Assembly (NCBI GenBank): GCA_963844055.1
Contig: CAWJMN010000001.1
Coordinates: forward strand, 992,001-1,056,000
DNA: 64,000 nucleotides
From: CAWJMN01 sp963844055
Lineage (GTDB): Bacteria > Planctomycetota > Planctomycetia > Pirellulales > Pirellulaceae
Direction of reading: 5' to 3'
Shown: piece after piece, positions 16,021 through 23,846 of the stretch
How the letters are laid out: each line of letters starts with the position of its first letter
How positions within the stretch are numbered: the stretch's first letter is position 1
Notes under the pieces: model-generated
Database searches by the model: none
The model's input: the letters and a program-made list of their open reading frames with translations, nothing else
What the model was told of the DNA's origin: nothing
Translations under genes and position numbers: made by a program

Positions 16021-16440
16021 ATGGATGAAACAGCCCAACGAGAAGCCTTGCCGGTCACCGCTTACGAATGGTGTCTCGGAAATGTAACGCCGTTTCTCGG
16101 CCTGTTTAACGAAACGCGACAAAATGAAAATGCGTTTGCTGAATACCATCCGATGGTCAACGGAATCGTTTGGTCCGACGAGTTGCCTTCTTCTTCAGCA
16201 GACGCCACGACCCTTCAGCAAGTTTTCTGCGTTCTTGTTCACGCACGAACCCGTCAAATTCTTGGCGAAGCTCTCCCGCCAGTTGGGCTAACGCTTCTTC
16301 ATCAGATTCGTGAAGACTCTCCTCATTGGAGCTTTAACGATCCCTTTCGCAGTTCTGTCTTTCGAAAGCCAGATTTTGAAAAAGTGAGAGAACGCTTTTT
16401 TAGAAGAGTGGACAGACTGAAATGTTCAAGCGATGGCTAG
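16021..16440 (+). CDS. Hypothetical protein, 139 aa
   Basis: A soluble protein with no signal peptide. Visible features are AYEWCLGNVTPFLGLFNETRQNENAF, a Ser-rich turn (LPSSSADATTL) and a basic C-terminus (RERFFRRVDRLKCSSDG). The ATG at 16021 is preferred to a TTG at 15988, though a good ribosome binding site is lacking for both. No family is recognised. It follows the 171-aa gene on the same strand by 60 bp. Confidence 0.4.
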   Translation: MDETAQREALPVTAYEWCLGNVTPFLGLFNETRQNENAFAEYHPMVNGIVWSDELPSSSADATTLQQVFCVLVHARTRQILGEALPPVGLTLLHQIREDSPHWSFNDPFRSSVFRKPDFEKVRERFFRRVDRLKCSSDG

Positions 16441-16731
16441 GCAATGTTGAAGTTGTTCCCACGCCCTTCCCGTTGGTCAGGGACGTGCCACACAGGAAAA
16501 GGAATGCGGCATTGCAAAGGATTACGGCGATTGGTAGGGCGTACGAGGGGGCGGGCATTTGATTGACTTTCACGCGGGGATCGCTTACGATCCGGGTGGC
16601 CATTAGGTGCAGCAGATTGCTGCGGCGTGGCTCCCTAGGAATGGCCGCTGGCAATGCAGGTTTATTCTCCGGTTTCTAGGGCCCTCCTGAGACTTGCTTG
16701 CTATTGCTCCTTTGTGGAAAGCTTCCTTGGA

Positions 16732-17759
16732 ATGAACCGCATCATTGCTCGGCCGAATCAATTGGATTTGGATTCTCCTGGACGTCGCGATTATTGGTTG
16801 GCCCTGGAACATGACAGCATTTGGGGCGATCACCTCATCCCGCTGACAGTGTGGGTCGGCCCGGAAGCCAAGCCGAATGAAGGGCTGGTTTCATTTGGTT
16901 CGAACCACGGCAACGAATACGAAGGGCCCGTGGTTCTGAAGAACCTTTTGAAAGAGATCAAGCTAGAAGATGTGCGTGGCCGGATCATCTTCATTCCGGT
17001 TTTGAATCCCTCGGCCTTTCGCGCGGGAACGCGGGAAAGCTCGCTTGATGACCGGGTGAATCTCAACCGCGCGTTTGTCGATGGCGCAGGAAAGAATCCA
17101 TCGCTATCGGGCATCACGCATCGCATCGCGGCATTTGTGCGGGACTATATCTGGCCCCGAGTGCATATCGTGATTGATCTACACTCGGGCGGGAATGTGG
17201 CGCGGTTTTCGATCTGCACAACTTCCATCCGGTGGCTGATCCGGTGCTGGCCAAGAAGATCGAAGAGACAGCCCGCTGGTTTGGGACGCCTTCGCTAATG
17301 GTGTATCAGAATGTGACGCCGGGACTGCTCCCTACTGAGGCGGAAAACCTCGGCAAGATCACCGTGGGTACGGAGCTTGGCTGGGGCTGTGCGGTGAATC
17401 CCGAAGGGGTTCGCTATGGCCGGCACGGCGTGCTGGCGGCACTGATCAACAATGGTTTGCTCAAGGGAAAGATTGAGCCGATTGCCTACCATGCGGCCGG
17501 CAATCAAATGAAGCTAGAAATGGTCGATCGGGCTTGCTTTTGTCCCGCTCCATTTGATGGCCACTATGAACCGATCCTGGAATGTGGCACTCGCGTGAAG
17601 GCGGGAGACATCGTCGGCTATCTGCACGACTTTGATCATATCGACATGGAACCGTTTGCCGTTCGCGCCGGTGTGGATGGTGTGGTGCTGGCCCAAGCCT
17701 GGGTGGCACCGGTGCCACGCGGGCAGCACATTGTGGTGATTGGTCGCGAGATTCCGTAG
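16732..17759 (+). pseudogene. Succinylglutamate desuccinylase/aspartoacylase-type deacylase, one frameshift
   Basis: An M14-type zinc amidohydrolase. The first frame has SNHGNEYEGPV (zinc His and Glu), then RVNLNRAFVDG and VIDLHSGGN (third zinc ligand His). The second frame continues DLHNFHPVADPVLAKKIEETARWFG and ends in a beta-barrel (GTRVKAGDIVGYLHDF.. GQHIVVIGREIP) typical of the aspartoacylase C-terminal domain. The frames join at the four-T run 17206-17209; one extra T gives a clean 342-residue protein reading VARFFDLHNF. Such enzymes remove acyl groups from amino acids or related amides. It heads a run with an enolase-superfamily enzyme and an MFS transporter. Confidence 0.8.
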
Positions 17760-17809
17760 GGCTCGGCGGGCCGTTTGTATTTTAGGCTTCTTGATTTTTG
17801 GAACACGTT

Positions 17810-18931
17810 GTGAAGATCACTCAGATCACTTGCCAGATTTTGCGTATCAAGAATGTGATTGCGAAGACCGCGAGCAGCCAGGACTCGGTGCTTGTCCGCG
17901 TGAAGACCGATACGGGCCTGGAGGGAATTGGCGAGGCCGACACCTCGCCCGAGATGGTGAAGGCGGTGATCGATGCTCCGTTTAGCCACAACATTGCGAC
18001 GGGGCTGCGTGAGCTTTTGATTGGTGAGAACCCGCTGGAGACCGAGCGGATTTGGAACAAGATGTACCGCCGTACGATGTACTGCGGACGGCGCAGCACG
18101 ACAATCAGTGCCATGGCGGCGATTGACATGGCATTGTGGGACCTCAAAGGAAAACACTTTGGCGTGCCGATCCATACGCTGCTGGGGGGCAAGCATCACA
18201 GCAAGATTTTGGCGTATGCTTCGATCCTGTTTGGCAAGAATGGGGATGAGACCGCCAAGATTGGTCAGCGGTGGCGCGATGCAGGATATACGGCCGTCAA
18301 GTTTGGCTGGGAACCGATGGGGCAGAATGAGGCGCTCGATCGTGATTTGGTTCGCGGGGCTCGCAAGGGCTTGGGCGAAGAGGGAACCGTGCTGATTGAT
18401 GCGGGCTGCGTGTGGGATGCTCGCACCGCACTCGAACGGGCCAAGGCCTTTGAACAGTATCGGATTGGTTGGCTAGAAGAAGCACTTCATCCTGATGATT
18501 ACGAAGGTTATCGCTGGCTGCGTGATCGTTCTCCGGTGCCGATTGCGGCCGGTGAAGAAGAATGCGGACGTCAATCGTTCCGCCCGCTGATTGATGGTCG
18601 TTGCCTCGATATTTATCAAGTCGATCTGTCGCGAAACGGCTTTACCGATTCGGCGTACATCCGCCAACGGGTTGAAGAGATTGGTGCGCGGCTGTGCAAC
18701 CATTGCTATACCAGCCCGGTGACGGCAGCGGCCAGCTTGCACTGGCTAAGCACTTGCCGCGATGCCTTCTTGTTTGAAGATTGCGTCGAAGATTCGCCAC
18801 TGCGGCATGAGTTGACCAATGAAAAGGTGCAGGCGGTCGATGGCTGGATTGAAGTGCCCGATGGCCCCGGCTTGGGCGTGACCTTGAATGAGGACTTTGT
18901 AAAGTCCACGCTCATTTGTGAATCGAACTAA
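17810..18931 (+). CDS. Mandelate racemase/muconate lactonizing enzyme family protein
   Basis: An enolase-superfamily enzyme of about 373 residues that would abstract a proton alpha to a carboxylate using Mg2+. The N-terminal capping domain (1-125) has VRVKTDTGLEGIGEAD. The barrel has the catalytic Lys in AVKFGWEP (KxG rather than the usual KxK) and metal ligands in LIDAGCVWD, WLEEALHP and AAGEEECG, followed by LCNHCYTSPV. This suggests an acid-sugar dehydratase or a racemase; substrate unknown. The GTG at 17810 is chosen for the GGAAC upstream; TTG at 17798 is the alternative. It lies between the deacylase and the transporter, 50 bp and 30 bp away, consistent with one operon. Confidence 0.8.
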   Translation: MKITQITCQILRIKNVIAKTASSQDSVLVRVKTDTGLEGIGEADTSPEMVKAVIDAPFSHNIATGLRELLIGENPLETERIWNKMYRRTMYCGRRSTTISAMAAIDMALWDLKGKHFGVPIHTLLGGKHHSKILAYASILFGKNGDETAKIGQRWRDAGYTAVKFGWEPMGQNEALDRDLVRGARKGLGEEGTVLIDAGCVWDARTALERAKAFEQYRIGWLEEALHPDDYEGYRWLRDRSPVPIAAGEEECGRQSFRPLIDGRCLDIYQVDLSRNGFTDSAYIRQRVEEIGARLCNHCYTSPVTAAASLHWLSTCRDAFLFEDCVEDSPLRHELTNEKVQAVDGWIEVPDGPGLGVTLNEDFVKSTLICESN

Positions 18932-18961
18932 GTGGGATTGGCAGTTTTCTGGAGTTTTGCA

Positions 18962-20410
18962 ATGTCGCCGGAATCTGCCAACCTTTCGCAGCCCAATGCT
19001 TCGCTAAGTGATCCGCCAACGACCGTGCGCTATCGCGTGTTGGCGTTGGCGTGTGGGCTGTCGATGATCACGTATCTTGATCGCGCCTGTTTTGGCGCAG
19101 CGGCACCGGCGCTGGCCAAAGATTTGGGGTTGGTGGGCGTCAAGGATATGGGGGCCGCGTTTACGGCCTTTTCAATTGCTTATGCCGCGTTTGAGATTCC
19201 CGCCGGTTGGCTGGGTGATCGCTGGGGACCCCGAGGAACGCTGATTCGGATTGTGATTTGGTGGTCGATTTGTACCGCCCTCACGGCGATTGTTGGTCTG
19301 AAGGTGGGGGCCATCACGCTTGGTGGTTTGACGCTGCTGGTGGTGCTGCGATTTCTGTTTGGTGCGGGAGAGGCCGGCGCTTATCCGAACATTGCCCGCG
19401 TGCTGCACAACTGGTTTCCGCCGCAACAATGGGAAGCTGTGCAAGGAATGATTTGGATGTCGGGTCGTCTTGCGGGGGGCATCACGCCTCTGGTGTGGGC
19501 GATCCTTGTTAGTGGTACTGGGCTGACGCCGCCGCTGGTGCATTGGCGCATGGCGTTTGTCGTATTTGGTGTGATTGGGCTGGTGTGGTGCGCCGCGTTT
19601 GCTTGGGTGTTTCGCAATCGGCCGTCGGAGCATCCATCGGTCAATGCGGGTGAAGCCGCGTTTATTGGCAAAGCGGGTGAAGCAACTTCGCATGGACATT
19701 CAGTGCCATGGTGGGCATTGTTCACGAATCGCAGTGTGCTTGCGCTTTGCCTGATGTATTCGCTGGTGAACTATGGGTGGATTTTCAACATCACCTATTT
19801 GTCGGGCTATCTAAAAGAGCGATTTGTGCTGGCTGATAATGATGTGATGGGAGCGATCTTGAAGGGGTCGCCGCTGTGGGTTGGCGCGATGGGATGTTTG
19901 GCGGGGGCGGTCTTGGTTAACATCATGACGATGGTGATGGGGAATAGGCGACGTGGACGACAAGCGGTGGGAGTAACGGCAATGCTGCTTTGCACCGTTT
20001 GCTGGGTAGCTGCTCCGCGAACCGACAACATGTATTTATTCTGCGCACTCATTTCATTGGCGGCGTTTGGTGTGGATGTGACGATGGGGGCAGTGTGGGC
20101 GACATGCCAAGATATTGGCGGCAAGCACACAGCAGTTACGGCCGCGTATATGAACACGATCGGCACGCTTGGTTCCGCCGTCGCGGGTTGGCTAACAGGC
20201 GCGATGGTGAAGTGGAATGTTGCCAGCCATGCGGCCAAGGCGGGCATTGCTGAATCGCAGATGGAGCCGGGTGCCTTACGGCTCGCTTCGCTGGAAGGTT
20301 ACCAGCATGTGTTCATGACGTACGCAGCCGTCTATCTGGTTGCGGCCGTTTGTTGGTGCCTGATCGACGCTTCCAAGCGGCTAGAGGTTCCAGAAACGCC
20401 CAAGGGCTAA
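18962..20410 (+). CDS. MFS transporter (anion:cation symporter-like)
   Basis: A 482-residue integral membrane protein with about 12 transmembrane helices and a central cytoplasmic loop near 220-250. Features of the major facilitator superfamily include the helix 2-3 loop GWLGDRWGPRG (motif A) and LRFLFGAGEAGAYPNIARVLHNWF, typical of the ACS branch that imports hexonates, phthalate or other organic anions. GGAG lies eight bases before the ATG. Following directly after the enolase-superfamily gene, it probably imports that enzyme's substrate. A large hairpin after the stop may end the operon. Confidence 0.85.
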   Translation: MSPESANLSQPNASLSDPPTTVRYRVLALACGLSMITYLDRACFGAAAPALAKDLGLVGVKDMGAAFTAFSIAYAAFEIPAGWLGDRWGPRGTLIRIVIWWSICTALTAIVGLKVGAITLGGLTLLVVLRFLFGAGEAGAYPNIARVLHNWFPPQQWEAVQGMIWMSGRLAGGITPLVWAILVSGTGLTPPLVHWRMAFVVFGVIGLVWCAAFAWVFRNRPSEHPSVNAGEAAFIGKAGEATSHGHSVPWWALFTNRSVLALCLMYSLVNYGWIFNITYLSGYLKERFVLADNDVMGAILKGSPLWVGAMGCLAGAVLVNIMTMVMGNRRRGRQAVGVTAMLLCTVCWVAAPRTDNMYLFCALISLAAFGVDVTMGAVWATCQDIGGKHTAVTAAYMNTIGTLGSAVAGWLTGAMVKWNVASHAAKAGIAESQMEPGALRLASLEGYQHVFMTYAAVYLVAAVCWCLIDASKRLEVPETPKG

Positions 20411-20429
20411 AAAACGGGCGGTTTTCTTC

Positions 20430-20486
20430 AAAATGGGGTCGTTTTAAGGGTTCGGCGGAGTTTGCCGCCGACTTTGGCCCCGTTTT
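20430..20486 (+). terminator. Possible terminator hairpin after the MFS gene
   Basis: Outer arms AAAATGGGG (20430-20438) and CCCCGTTTT (20478-20486) can pair with one G-T, with the inner GGCGG-AGTTTG-CCGCC stem-loop inside. The T run at the end of the right arm supports a rho-independent terminator for the operon ending at 20410. Confidence 0.5.
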
Positions 20487-20509
20487 ATCTCCCACAAATT
20501 GGGTTTTCG

Positions 20510-20529
20510 TATGACCTAAATAGGTCATA
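20510..20529. promoter_or_regulatory. Perfect palindrome, operator candidate
   Basis: Nine-base arms TATGACCTA and TAGGTCATA flank a 2-base centre (AA). It lies 93 bp upstream of the zinc-ribbon membrane protein gene and 23 bp beyond the preceding terminator-like hairpin, so it is well placed for a dimeric repressor or activator. No regulator gene is adjacent. Confidence 0.4.
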
Positions 20530-20622
20530 AAAATTGCACACTGTGAAAAAGTTGTGGTAGCCTGAAAGTCGTGGTGGTAATTTTGAAGTCGTAGCCCCTC
20601 CCGGTTAGACGCGAGCAAACTT

Positions 20623-22332
20623 ATGGCCTTTGTTGTTGCATGCCAGTGCGGACAGCGATTTTCTGCTGAAGAACAATATCGTGGTCAGCAGCTTCCCTGC
20701 CCGTCGTGCAGTCGGCCGATCATGATTCAGCCTGAAGGCACGGCGCAATCGATGGCAGTCCCTTCTGCACCGCAAACACGACCTGCCGCTGCGCAGCCCC
20801 AGCGTGCTCCGGCTAAGCCTGCTGCCGCACCGGCTACATCTGCCAAAGAGATTCCTGTTACTTGCCAGTGTGGCAAATCGTATGCGGCACCGCCGAGCTA
20901 TGCCGGGCATGTTCTGCCTTGCCCCGCGTGCGGAAGCGGGATCCAGGTACCGCAGGCGGGTGCTGTGCAGACATTGGCGGCGGCCGACCCGTTTGCTACA
21001 GGGGGTGGACTTGGAAACGCAGATCCGTTTCGCGATCCCTTTGCTATGCCGGCCTCGAATGCTCAAGCGAACTTAGGAGCACGGCCTGCCGTGGCCCCGG
21101 CCGAGAGTGGCAAGCTGAACCCGCTGATCTTGTGGGGAGCCATTGGTGGTGGTGGCGTTGTGGTTGCCATCGGCCTGATTGTGGTGATGGTTTTTGTAAT
21201 GGGCTCGAAGCCCAATGCGAACACGAATGTGGCGGTGGCACCGCTTCCTGCGAATGGTGCACCGACGGTAACGCCGCCAGCGTTTCCTGTTCCCGTAGCG
21301 CCGGTTGCTTCGGGACCAACGCAGATTGTTGGGCCTAATGTTGCGATCGGTGGAGCGGCCAATCCAACAAATATTAATACGGCCAATGCTACTTCGAGCT
21401 CTCCTTTTGAAGAGGCAACGGGAAGTGCGTCAAAGCCTTCCGAGGGAAACCCGTTTGAAGAACTCGCTGCCAGCAAACCGGCCGCCAGCAAGCCAGCAGG
21501 CGACGAAGAGAATCCGTTTGAAGAGGCGGCACCGATGGGGCCCAGCGTCAACACGACGGCTCGGGCTAACTTGAAATCGGGGAATAGTAACGCCGATGAA
21601 GCATTGAAGGCGGCGGGGCTGAATGGAACTTCGGCCGTTGATTTTAATTTGGGCGATATTCCGATGTCGCTGCGTACGTGGCAAAAGACCAACAGCAGTG
21701 CCAAGCCATTGCTGGGTGCAAAGGGGAAGTCGAAGGAAACGGACCCGATCTTCTTCAAACACAGTTGGATGTGCGACTTGCTGCCGCATTTGGGACATCA
21801 AAAGGTTTACGACCAACTGCAATTTGATAAGTCGACGGTGGAAAAGTCGAGCGTGCTAGTCGGCCGGAATGAGATTCGTGAGTTTCTCAATCCGATGGAC
21901 ATGCGCAAGCGTGCGGATGAGTCCTTTGCGGAAATGGCGTTGACGCATTTTGTGGGGATGTCGGGAGTGGAGGATCAGCGGACGGTGCTGGCTGCCCGAT
22001 TGCCACGAACGGATCCACGTGCGGGTGTATTTGGCTACGACGAAGTGGTGCCAACCGACAAAATCAAAGATGGTTCGTCACAGACGATCATGATGATTGG
22101 CAGCGGCGAGTTGTCGGGGCCATGGATGATGGCCGGTGGGGCAACGGTTCGCGGTGCGCGTCCTCCTGCGTTTGATACGCTGACGGGCTTTGGAACGAAG
22201 GGGCTGAAGAAGCCGGGGGCCGTGGTGGTGATGGCAGATGGCTCAGTGCGGCAGATTCCGGCCGACATTGATCCTAAGGTTTTTCGTGCGATGTGCACTG
22301 TCAATGGTGCTGATTCGATTGATTTGAAATAG
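20623..22332 (+). CDS. Zinc-ribbon membrane protein with DUF1559-like C-terminal end
   Basis: A 569-residue protein. Residues 1-40 and ~84-120 each form a CxC...CPxC zinc ribbon (CQCGQRF..LPCPSC and CQCGKSY..LPCPAC), a motif pair common in planctomycete cytoplasmic tails. One transmembrane helix follows at about 172-192 (GGGVVVAIGLIVVMVFVM). A long Pro/Ala/Asn linker with three NPFEE/SPFEE repeats follows. The outside domain (about 340-569) ends ADGSVRQIPADIDPKVFRAMCTVNGAD, the 'DG' ending typical of DUF1559-type proteins. Role unknown; membrane topology is inferred as zinc ribbons inside, DUF1559-like domain outside. Confidence 0.65.
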   Translation: MAFVVACQCGQRFSAEEQYRGQQLPCPSCSRPIMIQPEGTAQSMAVPSAPQTRPAAAQPQRAPAKPAAAPATSAKEIPVTCQCGKSYAAPPSYAGHVLPCPACGSGIQVPQAGAVQTLAAADPFATGGGLGNADPFRDPFAMPASNAQANLGARPAVAPAESGKLNPLILWGAIGGGGVVVAIGLIVVMVFVMGSKPNANTNVAVAPLPANGAPTVTPPAFPVPVAPVASGPTQIVGPNVAIGGAANPTNINTANATSSSPFEEATGSASKPSEGNPFEELAASKPAASKPAGDEENPFEEAAPMGPSVNTTARANLKSGNSNADEALKAAGLNGTSAVDFNLGDIPMSLRTWQKTNSSAKPLLGAKGKSKETDPIFFKHSWMCDLLPHLGHQKVYDQLQFDKSTVEKSSVLVGRNEIREFLNPMDMRKRADESFAEMALTHFVGMSGVEDQRTVLAARLPRTDPRAGVFGYDEVVPTDKIKDGSSQTIMMIGSGELSGPWMMAGGATVRGARPPAFDTLTGFGTKGLKKPGAVVVMADGSVRQIPADIDPKVFRAMCTVNGADSIDLK

Positions 22333-22385
22333 CGATTGGCGAGCGGCGTTTGCGGGCAAGTACACTCTTTAGGCGAGCCAGTGTG

Positions 22386-23846
22386 ATGAATCAGCCACGT
22401 ACAAAGTTGATGAAGATAGTTGTTGTAGGGATGCTGGTGACGATGCTGGCGATTCCGCCGCAAGCCCGCGGGGACGTACTGGTATACAAGTTACCGGGGT
22501 CGAACCTGGGCATGGTCTTACAAGGCTCTACGAATGTAAACGCTGGTGGATCGGTCACGTTTTCTCATCCGCGATTTGGAAACATCTACTTCAAGTTGAC
22601 GGACGTTGATATTCACAAGGTGCCGACGATGCACCAGCGCTTTACCAAAGAAGTGGGCAAGGCGGGCAAAGATCCTGAGCGGCTGATGACGGCGGCAAAT
22701 TGGGCATTGCAACATGGCATGATCAATTCCGTCTACGACTTGACTAAGAAGGCGTTGGAGCAGGATGCACAACATCCGCATGCCAACAAGATCAAAGAGT
22801 TAAAGCGAAAGATGCTGGTGGCGCTACCGGAGTCCAACACGGAAGAGGAAGAGTTGCATCGGCTGGTGGAACGCCCCGATATGAAGGTGAAGAAGAGCGC
22901 GCACTTCATCCTGCTGCATGATACGGCCGACAAACCAGCCCCGAATCATCGTAAGTCTCGTGCCGAAGAACGCCTTGATTTACTAGAACAAGTTTATGAG
23001 AGCTTTTTGCTGCGGTTTTATGCTCGTGGTGTGGAGCTAGAGATTCCCAAGCAGCGGTTGAAGGTAGTGCTGTTTGCTGACCAGGCGAACTATCTGTACT
23101 TTGCCAAGAAGCTATCTCCTTCTTTGAGCAGTGCACTGGGCTTTTACGATCCTTCGACCAATACCAGTGTGTTTTTTGACAACGGAACAAGCCCGAAGTT
23201 TCAAACCTTGCAAAAGCTTTCCGAACGGTTTCAAGATAAGAAGGCTGATGCACTTCGGTCACGCGATTCCGACGCGGCAGAGATTCGCCGGTTTGCGGAT
23301 TCGCTCTCCTTCATGATTGCGATTGAACGAGAGAACCTAGATATCACGGTGGTAAGCCACGAAGCGACGCACCATATGGCAGCGGCGACGGGATTGTTTC
23401 CACGGCACGTCATGATGCCTTCCTGGGTGCACGAGGGGCTCGCGACTTACTTCGAAACGCCGGAAGGGGCCGCTTGGAGTGGGATGGGGGCGGTCAATGG
23501 TGATCGGCTGGATTGGTACCGACAACTTGAGGCCGATCGCGAGCATTCCAACATCGACTTCATTGTCGGGGACAAGATCTTTGACTATGCGGCGTCGAAT
23601 CGGGCAACGATCCATGGATATGGACAGGCATGGGCGCTAACGCACTTTATGATGGAGCGACATTTCGACGAACTGATGACGTTCTATCGTCGTTTGGGAG
23701 AATTGCCGCCTGACTTAAAGGTTTCTAGCGAGACTTTGGTCAAGCTGTTTGATGAGTCGGTAAAGATCGACCACAGCCGGCTGGATAGTGAGTGGCGAGC
23801 TTATATGCGTACGCTGAAGACCGACCTGGAAGTGATTTTGGATTAG
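22386..23846 (+). CDS. DUF1570-type putative exported metallopeptidase
   Basis: About 486 residues with a signal peptide (1-29, MKIVVVGMLVTMLAIPPQARG). The C-terminal half has the gluzincin-like signature VVSHEATHHMAAATG (HEATH) followed some 25 residues later by SWVHEGLATYFE, whose Glu would be the third zinc ligand. These fit DUF1570. The N-terminal half (60-190) has a helical TPR-like region. The ATG at 22386 follows AGGCGAG and lies 53 bp downstream of the zinc-ribbon gene. It converges with the Hsp70 gene, the two stops overlapping by three bases. Confidence 0.7.
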   Translation: MNQPRTKLMKIVVVGMLVTMLAIPPQARGDVLVYKLPGSNLGMVLQGSTNVNAGGSVTFSHPRFGNIYFKLTDVDIHKVPTMHQRFTKEVGKAGKDPERLMTAANWALQHGMINSVYDLTKKALEQDAQHPHANKIKELKRKMLVALPESNTEEEELHRLVERPDMKVKKSAHFILLHDTADKPAPNHRKSRAEERLDLLEQVYESFLLRFYARGVELEIPKQRLKVVLFADQANYLYFAKKLSPSLSSALGFYDPSTNTSVFFDNGTSPKFQTLQKLSERFQDKKADALRSRDSDAAEIRRFADSLSFMIAIERENLDITVVSHEATHHMAAATGLFPRHVMMPSWVHEGLATYFETPEGAAWSGMGAVNGDRLDWYRQLEADREHSNIDFIVGDKIFDYAASNRATIHGYGQAWALTHFMMERHFDELMTFYRRLGELPPDLKVSSETLVKLFDESVKIDHSRLDSEWRAYMRTLKTDLEVILD

